DNA of 54,194 nucleotides from Clostridia bacterium. Its GTDB lineage: Bacteria; Bacillota; Clostridia; Oscillospirales; CAG-272. How positions within the stretch are numbered: the first letter of the stretch is position 1; every line of letters starts with the position of its first letter. Below are positions 1 to 7,500 of this stretch, piece by piece. The notes under the pieces were generated by a model, which made no database searches, was not told the origin of the DNA, and worked only from the letters and a program-made list of their open reading frames with translations. Location: the NCBI GenBank assembly GCA_017411745.1, contig JAFQPM010000029.1:1-54194 (forward strand). The letters are read 5' to 3'. A program made the position numbers and the translations under genes.

Positions 1-27
1 GAACCCTTCTTTGAGGAAGAAGGGTTC
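1..27. terminator. Hairpin at window edge
   Basis: An 11-bp perfect stem (1-11 with 17-27) encloses a 5-nt loop. It is probably the terminator of a gene left of the window, but only a C/T-mixed tract follows on the plus strand, so this is uncertain. Confidence 0.4.
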
Positions 28-129
28 TCTCCCTCCCCTGAACCCCTCCCTCTTTCCAAAGAACCTTCGAGAAAAATGGGGCTTTGGCGACCGAATGGGG
101 TTCTAAAAGTGCCGAATGGGTGGATTGTA

Positions 130-157
130 TTGACTTTTTGAGATGAGCTGGTATAAT
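130..157 (+). promoter_or_regulatory. Sigma-A-type promoter for the ABC exporter
   Basis: TTGACT (130-135), a 16-bp spacer and a perfect TATAAT (152-157) lie 38 bp before the start codon of the ATPase gene. The rest of 28-195 holds no gene I can support. Confidence 0.75.
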
Positions 158-195
158 TCAGATAAAGCATCAATACAGAAAGGAAGATAAGCAAT

Positions 196-981
196 ATGCA
201 AGAACTTATAAGGGTCAAAAATCTTTCAAAGACCTTTAAGCTTTCTTCAAAGCAACAGAAAATAGAAAAGACGAACGAAAAGGTTCGCCGCGCGGTCGAC
301 GGGCTTTCATTCGAGGCTTACGAGGGCGAGATCTTCGGTCTTCTTGGACCTAACGGTGCAGGTAAAACGACTACGCTCCGCATGCTTGCAACTTTGATCA
401 AGCCTGACTCGGGAGACGCCGAGATCGACGGCTACAGCGTCGTTTCCGAGCCTGACAAGGTTCGTCAGAAAATAGGATTTCTCACGAGTGAATTGAAGCT
501 TGAGGAATTTTTTACTCCGAATTATCTTTTTGACTTCTTCTCTTCTCTGCACGGAGTTGATTCCGAGGTAAGCACAAAAAGAAAGGCTGAGCTATTCAGC
601 CGCTTTGGCATCGACAAGTTTGCCGAGGTCAAGGTTGCAGATCTTTCGACGGGTATGAAGCAGAAGACCTCTCTTGCGGTATCGCTCGTACACGATCCCG
701 ACATTATTATATTCGACGAGCCGACCAACGGTCTTGACGTGCTTACGGCGAAGGTGGTCACCGACTTTTTGGTCTCCTTGAAGGAGGAGGGCAAGACGAT
801 CATCGTTTCTACTCACATTTTCAGTCTTATCGAGAAGCTTTGCGACAGAGTCGGAATAATTATAGACGGAAAAATGGTGGTTTGCAACACGCTTTCCACT
901 TTGTGCGGAGAAAAGACGCTTGAGGATAAATTCTTCGATATTTTCGCAGACTACACCGAGGCGAAGGGAGGCGAGGCTTGA
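196..981 (+). CDS. ABC transporter ATP-binding protein, NatA-like
   Basis: This is the cytoplasmic ATPase subunit of an ABC-2 exporter. Walker A (GPNGAGKTT, residues 51-59), the signature LSTGMKQK (150-157), Walker B with IIFDEP (171-176) and the switch histidine (STH, about 207) are all present, so it should be active. A basic insertion before Walker A (residues 17-32) resembles NatA-type sodium-exporter ATPases. The permease gene follows with a one-base TGATG overlap, so the two form a transporter. NatA homologues pair with NatB for sodium extrusion, but substrates of this family vary and none is shown here. The start has an upstream AGGAAG ribosome site. Confidence 0.9.
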   Translation: MQELIRVKNLSKTFKLSSKQQKIEKTNEKVRRAVDGLSFEAYEGEIFGLLGPNGAGKTTTLRMLATLIKPDSGDAEIDGYSVVSEPDKVRQKIGFLTSELKLEEFFTPNYLFDFFSSLHGVDSEVSTKRKAELFSRFGIDKFAEVKVADLSTGMKQKTSLAVSLVHDPDIIIFDEPTNGLDVLTAKVVTDFLVSLKEEGKTIIVSTHIFSLIEKLCDRVGIIIDGKMVVCNTLSTLCGEKTLEDKFFDIFADYTEAKGGEA

Positions 982-2156
982 TGAAAACTTCGGCTATTTT
1001 CACTATCTTTAAAAAGGAGCTTTCGCGTTTTTTCAAGGACAGAAGAACCCTTGTAGCTTTGATCATGCCCGGAATTCTGATCTATGCGGTCTATTCTCTT
1101 ATGGGCGGTGCGATGTCCGACGCTTTTATGACCGACGACGAATATATGCCACGCATCGTTGCGGTCAATCTGCCTGTCTCGGTGAATTCTATGATAGACA
1201 GCGAAACAGTAGTGCTTACTACCGTCACCTCGGACAAGATAGATGAGGTCAAGGATCAGGTCGTAGAGGACGAGCAGGACATACTCGTTGTTTTCCCCGA
1301 AAATTTTGATGAGATAGTTGCTAATTACTCCCCCTCGGAAAACACACCTGCTCCGAATATTGACATCTATTACAACTCGACCTCTCCCGACTCGACCACG
1401 GCTTATACCTATATGGTGACGCTTCTTGATATTTTCGAGTCATCGATGACCAACAAGTTTGACGTGAATATGGGCGGAGGTGTATACGATCTTGCAACGG
1501 ACGAGGATATGACAAGTATGATATTCTCTATGGTCATGCCTATGCTCCTCGTTATGCTTCTCTTCTCAGGCTGTATGGCAGTCGCCCCCGAATCGATCGC
1601 GGGTGAAAAGGAGAGAGGCACTATCGCGACTCTGCTTATCACTCCCACCAAGCGCTCTCATATCGCGATTGGAAAGATTCTTGCGCTCTCTATTATGGCT
1701 CTGATCAGCGGCGCTTCGAGCACGCTCGGTGTCGTTCTTTCACTCCCCAAGCTGATGGGCGACACAGTCAGCATTGACGGCAGCGTTTACGGCACACTTG
1801 ATTATCTGATGCTCGCTGTTGTGATTCTATCGACAGTTTTAGTCTTCGTTACTGTAATATCGATAATTTCCGCTTATGCCAAGTCGATAAAAGAGGCGGG
1901 TACATACGTTACTCCTCTGATGATAGTTTCGATGCTTATCGGTCTCTCGGGAATGTTCGGTACGGTAGCTAGCAATACTGCGCTTTATGTCATACCGATA
2001 TACAACAGCGTACAGAGCATGATCGGTATCTTCTCATTCTCGGCAAGTATTCCGAATATGGTTGTTACGGTAATATCGAATATTGCCTTCACGGGAATAG
2101 GAGTATTCATTCTTACGAGGATGTTTAACAGTGAGAAAATAATGTTCAACAAATGA
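981..2156 (+). CDS. ABC-2 type permease, NatB-like
   Basis: This is the membrane partner of the preceding ATPase. The layout is one N-terminal transmembrane helix (about residues 22-40), a large extracytoplasmic segment to about residue 180, then five to six hydrophobic helices, which matches ABC-2/NatB permeases. The motif AGEKERGTIATLL just after the second helix is a family hallmark of the cytoplasmic coupling region. I chose the ATG at 981, preceded by GGGAGG, over an overlapping TTG at 978. It probably exports sodium, a drug or a peptide. No linked resistance or bacteriocin gene helps to decide. Confidence 0.88.
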   Translation: MKTSAIFTIFKKELSRFFKDRRTLVALIMPGILIYAVYSLMGGAMSDAFMTDDEYMPRIVAVNLPVSVNSMIDSETVVLTTVTSDKIDEVKDQVVEDEQDILVVFPENFDEIVANYSPSENTPAPNIDIYYNSTSPDSTTAYTYMVTLLDIFESSMTNKFDVNMGGGVYDLATDEDMTSMIFSMVMPMLLVMLLFSGCMAVAPESIAGEKERGTIATLLITPTKRSHIAIGKILALSIMALISGASSTLGVVLSLPKLMGDTVSIDGSVYGTLDYLMLAVVILSTVLVFVTVISIISAYAKSIKEAGTYVTPLMIVSMLIGLSGMFGTVASNTALYVIPIYNSVQSMIGIFSFSASIPNMVVTVISNIAFTGIGVFILTRMFNSEKIMFNK

Positions 2157-2190
2157 TAAAATGCCGTTCTCCTCGGAGAACGGCATTTTA
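2157..2190. terminator. Bidirectional terminator between natB-like gene and thiT
   Basis: A 15-bp perfect stem with a loop of only a few bases is flanked by A-runs and T-runs, so it can end both convergent genes. Confidence 0.85.
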
Positions 2191-2194
2191 TCGA

Positions 2195-2791
2195 TTATTT
2201 CGCTTTTTTCATAGGACGAAGGGTCTTGGGATCTATCGCGGCACAGACGATCACGGCAAAAATACCCGTGAGAACTGTGGTGGGCAGCATATACGAGCTG
2301 TTATAGATCAAGGAATACACCCAGACGTTCATATTCTCGGGGCCGTATGAACCCCAAAGGATGACACCCGAGAGAAAGCTTGAGACGAATCGGATAAGGC
2401 AAACTGCGACCGCGCCGACGCAATAGCCTACAATGCGTTTTTTGCCGAACGGCTTTGCGAAAAGGTCTGCCGTTCCCACTACCGCAAACGCTACGAGATA
2501 GTCAAGCACTATGCAAAGCACAAGCGCCCACCACGTGCCTGCAGGGGGGATATAAAATCCGAGCAGCATCTGAAGCAGCGAGTAGACGAATCCCGCGCCG
2601 ACGCCCCAGAGCGCGCCGTGGCGGAAGGAATAGTAGATTATCGGGAGCATACTTATGGTTATCGTTCCCCCGAAGGGTAAAAGCGCGCTGACACCCGTAA
2701 TCGCGTTGAGCCAGACACAGAGCAGCTCGAGCACGTAGGCAAGAGCCAATGACAAAGCGCCCTCTGTGACACAAAGAATTCTTTTTTTCAT
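2195..2791 (-). CDS. thiT: Thiamine ECF transporter S component ThiT
   Basis: This is the substrate-binding membrane subunit that gives an energy-coupling-factor transporter specificity for thiamine. The protein of about 198 residues is almost wholly hydrophobic, with six predicted helices. It carries family features such as the N-terminal EGALSLALAYVL helix and the YNSSYMLP segment near the C terminus. The start ATG at 2791 has a strong AAGGAGG site; an upstream in-frame ATG (2830) lies inside the leader terminator and was rejected. A TPP riboswitch, terminator and consensus promoter precede it, which independently supports thiamine as substrate. The shared EcfAA'T module is not in the window. 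Confidence 0.93.
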   Translation of the reverse strand: MKKRILCVTEGALSLALAYVLELLCVWLNAITGVSALLPFGGTITISMLPIIYYSFRHGALWGVGAGFVYSLLQMLLGFYIPPAGTWWALVLCIVLDYLVAFAVVGTADLFAKPFGKKRIVGYCVGAVAVCLIRFVSSFLSGVILWGSYGPENMNVWVYSLIYNSSYMLPTTVLTGIFAVIVCAAIDPKTLRPMKKAK

Positions 2792-2806
2792 TTGTGATTC
2801 CTCCTT

Positions 2807-2857
2807 AAAAAAATAAAAATTCATCCGCACGAAAAATCACGGTCGGATGAATTTTTT
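2807..2857 (-). terminator. Riboswitch-controlled terminator of thiT
   Basis: A 13-bp stem (2815-2827 with 2844-2856) is followed, in the minus direction, by a U-rich tract. It sits between the TPP aptamer and the thiT ribosome site, as expected for an expression platform that stops transcription when TPP binds. Confidence 0.85.
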
Positions 2858-2906
2858 ATGAGGGCGGGCGTGGCTTGCCCGATTCACAAAGCTATTCTAT
2901 CAAAAT

Positions 2907-3010
2907 CTTCCTACGCCGGTATTATCCGTATCAGGTACAAGGGTTCGGAGTTCTCCGTCTCAGCCTATCTCTCGCCACTGTGCACTCGTGTCAAGCTTCG
3001 GCACCCCTGA
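2907..3010 (-). promoter_or_regulatory. TPP (THI-box) riboswitch
   Basis: Read on the minus strand, the conserved elements appear in order: GGGGTGC at the 5' end, the GGCTGAGA core, ACCC, then ACCTGATACGGATAATACC followed by GGCGTAGG. These are the invariant pieces of the thiamine pyrophosphate aptamer. Together with the downstream terminator it should switch off thiT when thiamine is plentiful. Confidence 0.97.
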
Positions 3011-3049
3011 TTTTTTATGCGGTTTTTTGTCGGTCACACCGACGGTTTG

Positions 3050-3078
3050 ATTATATCACTCTCTTGCCTGCTTGTCAA
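3050..3078 (-). promoter_or_regulatory. Consensus promoter of the thiT transcript
   Basis: On the minus strand TTGACA (3078-3073) and TATAAT (3055-3050) are separated by exactly 17 bp. Transcription would start near 3043, just before the TPP aptamer. Confidence 0.9.
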
Positions 3079-3132
3079 TAGCTTTTTATGTTTTTGGCGA
3101 CTGTTTTTTTGTTTTTTTCAAATTGTCCGCGC

Positions 3133-3162
3133 AAATAAGTACAGGCAAGCGTATCATATACT
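3133..3162 (+). promoter_or_regulatory. Possible sigma-E-type promoter of sigK
   Basis: CATATACT at 3155-3162 matches the sporulation sigma-E -10 pattern CATACAnT at all but one position. An A/T-rich AAATAAG lies 15 bp upstream, where a -35 element is expected. In known spore-formers sigma-E transcribes sigK in the mother cell. The -35 match is weak, so this is a moderate call. Confidence 0.5.
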
Positions 3163-3197
3163 CCTTTGTATAAACGTTCTTACAAAAGGAGACGGTC

Positions 3198-3896
3198 ATG
3201 ATCATTTTCACTTTGATTATAGCGGTTATCACCAAGCTGCTAAGTCCGATGCTGAGCATTGGTACTCAACAAAATTTTCCTCCCGCACTCTCGGGCGAGG
3301 AGGAGCGAAAAAACTTTCTTAAAATGCGGCAAGGAGGAGTCACGGGAGAGGACGCAAGGCAACTGCTTATCTTACATAATCTCCGCTTGGTCGCGCACAT
3401 CGTCCGCAAATACTACTCGACGGTTAAAAATCAGGAGGATCTTGTTTCTATCGGTACGATTGGTCTTGTCAAGGCGGTCGACACATTCAACGTAGACAAC
3501 GGAACGAGATTCGCGACCTATGCCGCCAAGTGTATTCAGAACGAGATATTGATGAATTTCCGTTCGCAGAAAAAGCATTCGTCCGAAATATCGATAAACG
3601 AGACTATCGATGTTGACAGAGACGGAAATCCGCTTTCGTATATGGACGTCATAAGCTCCGAAGAAGATATGGCCGACGAGGTCGAGCGAAAGATATTGAG
3701 CGAAAAGGCGCTAAAATACATAAAGACCGCGCTTTCTCAGCGCGAGAGGCAGATAATAGTTATGAGGTACGGGCTTTTCGGAGTCAAGGAGCTGACACAA
3801 CGCGAGATCGCCGAAAAGCTTGGAATTTCACGCTCCTACGTTTCGAGGATCGAAAAGAGCGCTCTTGAAAAGCTCAAGAGCGCTCTTGGAGGGTGA
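3198..3896 (+). CDS. sigK: Sporulation sigma factor K (pro-sigma-K)
   Basis: This is the late mother-cell sigma factor for coat and cortex genes. Region 2 carries NLRLVAHIVRKYY, DLVSIGTIGLVKAVD and TRFATYAAKCIQNEILM; region 4 ends in the helix-turn-helix REIAEKLGISRSYVSRIEKS. All are close to Bacillus SigK. The hydrophobic N terminus (about residues 1-20) matches the pro-sequence removed by SpoIVFB-type proteolysis, so activation by processing is inferred. The gene is continuous, with no skin-type insertion. An AAAGGAG site precedes the ATG. SigE is the closest paralogue, but the N terminus and the region 4 motif favour SigK. Confidence 0.93.
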   Translation: MIIFTLIIAVITKLLSPMLSIGTQQNFPPALSGEEERKNFLKMRQGGVTGEDARQLLILHNLRLVAHIVRKYYSTVKNQEDLVSIGTIGLVKAVDTFNVDNGTRFATYAAKCIQNEILMNFRSQKKHSSEISINETIDVDRDGNPLSYMDVISSEEDMADEVERKILSEKALKYIKTALSQRERQIIVMRYGLFGVKELTQREIAEKLGISRSYVSRIEKSALEKLKSALGG

Positions 3897-3922
3897 GGAG
3901 TGAAGAACTGCTCCACATATAT

Positions 3923-4028
3923 GTAGGGGCGGATTCCATATCCGCCCTTTTTTTCGGGAGCATATGGAATGCTCCCCTACGATAACACGCGTTGAAAACA
4001 AAACCGTAGGGGCGGATTCCATATCCGC
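3923..4028. repeat. Small palindromic repeat element, with sigK terminator
   Basis: Two direct copies of a 23-base unit beginning GTAGGGGCGGATTCC start at 3923 and 4006. Between them an inverted, diverged copy (3956-3980) ends in CCCCTAC, pairing with GTAGGGG at 3923. Each unit is itself a hairpin. The first (about 3927-3946) is followed by a seven-T run and can serve as the intrinsic terminator of sigK. The nested pattern resembles dispersed REP- or MITE-like elements. Confidence 0.7.
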
Positions 4029-4059
4029 ACGTTATCCTTCTACATTTTGCCGCAGGTTT

Positions 4060-4428
4060 TTATCCGCGGCGTTTTCCGCGAAACGCTATTGCCGCGAGAT
4101 ATCCGAAGACGAGCGCGGCGGAAATACCGCCTGCGGCAGCGGTCAAGCCACCCGTCAGCGCGCCAAGAAGTCCTTGCTTATCGACTGCTTCCCTGACACC
4201 TTCGGATATAAGGTAACCAAATCCCGTTAGCGGAACAGTCGCGCCTGCGCCCGCAAATTCGACCAGAGGCTTATAAACTCCGAGTGCGCCGAGCAATACT
4301 CCCACCGTGACATAGCTCACGAGTATTCGCGCGGGAGTCAGGCGCGTTTTATCTATAAGGATCTGCGCAATCATACAGAGAGCGCCGCCAACAACGAACG
4401 CCCAGATAAATTTACTGAAGGTCTCCAT
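4060..4428 (-). CDS. spoVAE: Stage V sporulation protein AE
   Basis: This small integral membrane protein of the SpoVA channel moves calcium-dipicolinate into the forespore and out during germination. It has 122 residues and four hydrophobic segments, and carries the family pattern PLTGFGYLISEGVREAV and the Gly/Ala-rich GGLTAAAGGISAALVFGY. It lies 20 bp after spoVAD on the same strand, with an AAAGGTG ribosome site. Length and sequence fit SpoVAE (SpoVAEB). The usual upstream partner spoVAC is not next to spoVAD here. Confidence 0.92.
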   Translation of the reverse strand: METFSKFIWAFVVGGALCMIAQILIDKTRLTPARILVSYVTVGVLLGALGVYKPLVEFAGAGATVPLTGFGYLISEGVREAVDKQGLLGALTGGLTAAAGGISAALVFGYLAAIAFRGKRRG

Positions 4429-4448
4429 ATTTTTTCACCTTTCCTTTA

Positions 4449-5441
4449 TCACGTTTCAAATGAAAGCAGGTGTCCTACCGCGGGGATCGATTCGCCTTGC
4501 TTTATGCTGTCTGGGCTCATCATAGCGCCCGAGGCTACGAAAAGGACTCTTTTAAATCTTCCCTTTTCCATCTCGGGCAACACGTATGCCGAGAGCACCG
4601 ATGCTGAGCATCCGCATCCCGAGCCGCCCGAGTGGGTATCCTGCGTATTCTTATCGAATATAAGAATTCCGCAATCAGTATAATTTTCCCCGAATTTATA
4701 GCCCTCAATCTGCATAATGTCACGAAGGATCGACGCGCCCTCGTGGCCGAGGTCACCTGTCAAGATGAGGTCGTAGTCGTCTGGGGTCTCGCCGCTTTCC
4801 GCAAAGAACCGACAGAAGCTATCGCAGATCGCAGGCGCCATTGCCGCACCCATATTGTTGGCGTCGTTGATTCCCTTATCGATGACTCTGCCCGGGAGTC
4901 CCGCTTTTATTTTTACCTTTCCTGCCTCTCCGTCTCCAATAATAAACGCACCCGAGCCCGTGACCGTCCACTGCGACGTCGGTGCTCTCTGTCCGCCGTA
5001 CTCGATCGGTGTACGGTACTGTCGCTCGGCAGAGCAGTTATGCGAGCTGGTAACGGCAGCGCAGAGGTCAAATATTTTATGGGTCGTCATCACCGAGGCA
5101 AGCATTATTCCTTCTCCCGAGGTTGAACAAGCGCCGTATATCCCAAAATATGGGATCATACATCCGAGAAGACCGTAGGACGAGCCTGCACACTGGTTGA
5201 GGAGGTCGCCCGCGAAAATCGCGCCTATGTCATCAAAGCCAAGCTCTGCTTTTTTGAGAGCCATATTAAATGCGATCCTTTGCATCTCACTTTCGGCTTT
5301 TTCCCAAGTGTTCTTACCAAAGCGGTCGTCGGTGTCGTGCGTATCGAAAAACTGCCCGAGAGGTCCTTCAAATTCCTTCTTCCCGACTGCGTTTCCCGTA
5401 CTTATAAATGATGCGTCAAGCTCTATTATTCCTTTTGTCAT
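4449..5441 (-). CDS. spoVAD: Stage V sporulation protein AD
   Basis: This thiolase-fold protein of the SpoVA dipicolinate channel binds DPA in the known Bacillus case. Recognisable parts are GDLLNQC, the GACSTSGEGI segment equivalent to the thiolase active-site Cys region, SSHNCSAERQYRTPIEYGGQ, LTGDLGHEGA and the C-terminal SGCGCSASVLSAY block. Length is 330 residues, normal for the family. I placed the start at 5441, with an AGAGG site just upstream, rather than at an ATG 38 codons further out. A sigma-G-like promoter sits just before the gene, consistent with forespore expression. Confidence 0.93.
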   Translation of the reverse strand: MTKGIIELDASFISTGNAVGKKEFEGPLGQFFDTHDTDDRFGKNTWEKAESEMQRIAFNMALKKAELGFDDIGAIFAGDLLNQCAGSSYGLLGCMIPYFGIYGACSTSGEGIMLASVMTTHKIFDLCAAVTSSHNCSAERQYRTPIEYGGQRAPTSQWTVTGSGAFIIGDGEAGKVKIKAGLPGRVIDKGINDANNMGAAMAPAICDSFCRFFAESGETPDDYDLILTGDLGHEGASILRDIMQIEGYKFGENYTDCGILIFDKNTQDTHSGGSGCGCSASVLSAYVLPEMEKGRFKRVLFVASGAMMSPDSIKQGESIPAVGHLLSFET

Positions 5442-5470
5442 CTTCTTGCCTCTTTTATCGGTTTTGCTCT

Positions 5471-5499
5471 TATTATTCGCAAAGAAAAGCGAAATATGC
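5471..5499 (-). promoter_or_regulatory. Sigma-F/G-type forespore promoter of spoVAD
   Basis: On the minus strand GCATA (5499-5495) is followed, after 17 bp, by AATAATA (5477-5471). Established sigma-G promoters have GHATR and CATnnTA, so only one informative base differs. The position just ahead of the spoVAD ribosome site supports the call. Confidence 0.65.
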
Positions 5500-5509
5500 A
5501 AAAATTCTA

Positions 5510-5538
5510 TTGAAATTTGGCGACATCTGTGGTACAAT
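5510..5538 (+). promoter_or_regulatory. Sigma-A-type promoter of udp
   Basis: TTGAAA (5510-5515), a 17-bp spacer and TACAAT (5533-5538). It diverges from the spoVAD promoter, only 10 bp away. Confidence 0.8.
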
Positions 5539-5548
5539 AAAATAAAAT

Positions 5549-5566
5549 AAGGCAATAAATTGCCTT
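5549..5566. promoter_or_regulatory. Palindrome at the udp transcription start
   Basis: Two 8-base arms (AAGGCAAT / ATTGCCTT) flank a 2-base centre, a few bases downstream of the predicted udp start site. The position fits a repressor operator; the regulator is unknown. Confidence 0.45.
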
Positions 5567-5619
5567 TGATTTGGATAAAAAATGGTTTTATCTATAAAAA
5601 TAATACTTGGAGGTGTCAT

Positions 5620-6390
5620 ATGTTATCCTCACACGAAAAGCAGTATCATATAAACGTATCCGAGGGTCAGGTCGGTAAATATTGCATTCTTCCCGGCGAT
5701 CCCGGAAGATGCGAGAAGATCGCGGCTTTTTTTGACGAGCCTTATTTCGTTTCGTCAAACCGCGAATACACTATATGGAACGGAAAGCTTTGCGGCGAGC
5801 CCGTTTCGGTCTGCTCGACCGGTATCGGCGGTCCTTCGGCGGCGATCGCTATGGAGGAGCTTGCAAACTGCGGCGTGGACACCTTCATTCGAGTTGGTAC
5901 TTGCGGAGGAATCGATCTTAACGTTAAGGCAGGCGACGTGGTCATCGCAAGCGGTGCGGTAAGACAGGACGGCACCTCACGTGAATACGCACCTATTGAA
6001 TTCCCCGCGGTCAGCGACCCCGAGGTTATGATCGCTCTGCGTAAGTCGGCAGCGAAGCTTGGATATTCATCTCACACGGGAATCGTACAGGCTAAGGATT
6101 CCTTTTACGGTCAGCACTCCCCCTCTCGTATGCCCGTAGCTAATCAACTGCTTGACAAATGGGAGGCTTGGAAGCGTCTTGGTGTTCTCGCGAGTGAGAT
6201 GGAGTCGGGCACGCTCTTTACGGTCGCTTCTTTTCTGCGAGTGAAATGTGGCGCGGTTTTCTCGGTCGTTTGGAATCAGGAACGAGCAAACGCGGGACTT
6301 GATACCGATACCGAAGAAAATCACGACACTGAAAGAGCTATCAAGGTTGCCGTTGAGGCGATAAAAACCATGATCACGGAGAGCAAATGA
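5620..6390 (+). CDS. udp: Uridine phosphorylase family protein
   Basis: This cytosolic nucleoside phosphorylase (NP-I family) cleaves uridine, or a related nucleoside, with phosphate to base plus ribose-1-phosphate. Seen motifs are the phosphate/nucleoside-binding [23 protein letters not shown], the IRVGTCGGI strand and the ribose-contacting [14 protein letters not shown], all typical of Udp. The 256-residue protein begins at the ATG at 5620, with a GGAGG site 6 bp upstream; an alternative start 20 codons earlier lies in the palindromic leader. It is followed, with a 4-base ATGA overlap, by a lysine-rich small gene. A purine-type DeoD specificity is less likely but cannot be excluded. Confidence 0.88.
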   Translation: MLSSHEKQYHINVSEGQVGKYCILPGDPGRCEKIAAFFDEPYFVSSNREYTIWNGKLCGEPVSVCSTGIGGPSAAIAMEELANCGVDTFIRVGTCGGIDLNVKAGDVVIASGAVRQDGTSREYAPIEFPAVSDPEVMIALRKSAAKLGYSSHTGIVQAKDSFYGQHSPSRMPVANQLLDKWEAWKRLGVLASEMESGTLFTVASFLRVKCGAVFSVVWNQERANAGLDTDTEENHDTERAIKVAVEAIKTMITESK

Positions 6391-6683
6391 TGAAAAAAAG
6401 CTGCAAAAAGTTACGGCGTGAAGATTGTCCCTGCAAATGCGATGACAACTGCATATCCGAGCAAAAAAAGCGCCCCGATATTGAGACGAGGATATATAAT
6501 GCGCTGAACGCTGCGGAAAAGGTTGCCGTGAAGCTGGCACAGATCAATCAGATACTGAAAAAATCCAAAAAGAAGAAGAAAAAGAAGGACAAAAAGCTTG
6601 GAAAGATCGATAAAAAGACGGGGACTTTGATCCTCAAGAAACAGAAAAAAGCCAAGCTGATCAAAAGGCACAAGGACAAATAG
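6387..6683 (+). CDS. Lysine-rich small protein, unknown
   Basis: I do not recognise this 98-residue protein. The N-terminal third has four cysteines, C-x7-C-x-C-x4-C (positions 6, 14, 16, 21; [17 protein letters not shown]), compatible with a small metal site. A short helix-prone middle (about 34-57) follows. The last 40 residues are about half lysine, with a run of seven. It starts inside the udp stop (ATGA), so the two genes are translationally coupled. The charge suggests binding to nucleic acid or another polyanion, which is inference only. Both the coupling and a defined cysteine pattern argue for a real gene. Confidence 0.6.
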   Translation: MMKKSCKKLRREDCPCKCDDNCISEQKKRPDIETRIYNALNAAEKVAVKLAQINQILKKSKKKKKKKDKKLGKIDKKTGTLILKKQKKAKLIKRHKDK

Positions 6684-6754
6684 TGATAGAATTCAGATAT
6701 TTAAAAGGGACTGCATCAAATTAAAATTTTGATCATCTCTTTGTTACAAGTAAA

Positions 6755-6800
6755 CAAAAAAACCACCTGCCATCTGTGAATTATGGCGGGTGATTTTTGT
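6755..6800 (+). terminator. Terminator of the udp unit
   Basis: A 10-bp GC-rich stem (6764-6773 with 6783-6792, one G-U pair) is followed by a T-rich tract. A-rich sequence on the other side may let it also serve the convergent HAD gene. Confidence 0.75.
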
Positions 6801-6855
6801 ATAGGCTGACGAACAATTGGAAAAATTGTCCAAGCTTGACGCAGCCCCTTTCTAT

Positions 6856-7500
6856 TTAAACGAATTTCAAAATATCTTCAACGCTCTCGGCAATATAGGT
6901 CGCGCCTGCGGCCTCAAGCTCGGGACGGTCTCCGTAGCCGAAAAGCACACCTATCGAGTCAAGTCCGTTCAATCTGGCGCCGTTTATATCCTGCTCCCTG
7001 TCACCTATCATGACGGCACAAGTGCGATCTTCGATCTTTGCAGTTTCAAGCGCGTATTCTATGACGGCGGCTTTTTTATTTCTCGATTCATCCATAGACG
7101 CACCGCAGATATGATCGAAATACTTTGTCAGATCAAAATACTCAAGTATCTGCTTGGCGAAAAGCTCAGGCTTTGAGGTTGCGAGAAGTATCTTTTTTCC
7201 CTCTGTCTTCAGATCCGCAAGCAGCTCGGGAATGCCCTCATAGAGCAGATTTTCAAATATTCCTTTATCTCTGTAATACTCGCGATAATATTCGACGCAT
7301 TTGAGACTTTCCTCCATCGAAAAGCCGTAGAATCTTGAAAAGCTTTCAGAAAGCGGCGGGCCGATGAAGCAATAAAGCTCCTTTTTATCCGTGACCTCGA
7401 TCCCCTGCTTTCTAAGGGCATACGCGACTGAATTGGTTATTCCCTCGCCGGGATCGGTCAGCGTGCCGTCAAGGTCGAAAAGTAAATAATCGTAACTCAT
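6856..7500 (-). CDS. HAD-superfamily phosphatase, Gph/PpaX-like
   Basis: This is a soluble haloacid-dehalogenase-type phosphohydrolase of subfamily IA. Motif I FDLDGTLTD (residues 8-16) holds the nucleophilic Asp and general acid, motif II is LLATSK, and motif IV is MIGDREQDINGA. The cap between motifs I and II and the 214-residue length fit phosphoglycolate phosphatase or pyrophosphatase PpaX. Substrate cannot be assigned from sequence. Its ATG overlaps the stop of the upstream glycosyltransferase by one base (TAATG), so the two are co-translated. Confidence 0.88.
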   Translation of the reverse strand: MSYDYLLFDLDGTLTDPGEGITNSVAYALRKQGIEVTDKKELYCFIGPPLSESFSRFYGFSMEESLKCVEYYREYYRDKGIFENLLYEGIPELLADLKTEGKKILLATSKPELFAKQILEYFDLTKYFDHICGASMDESRNKKAAVIEYALETAKIEDRTCAVMIGDREQDINGARLNGLDSIGVLFGYGDRPELEAAGATYIAESVEDILKFV

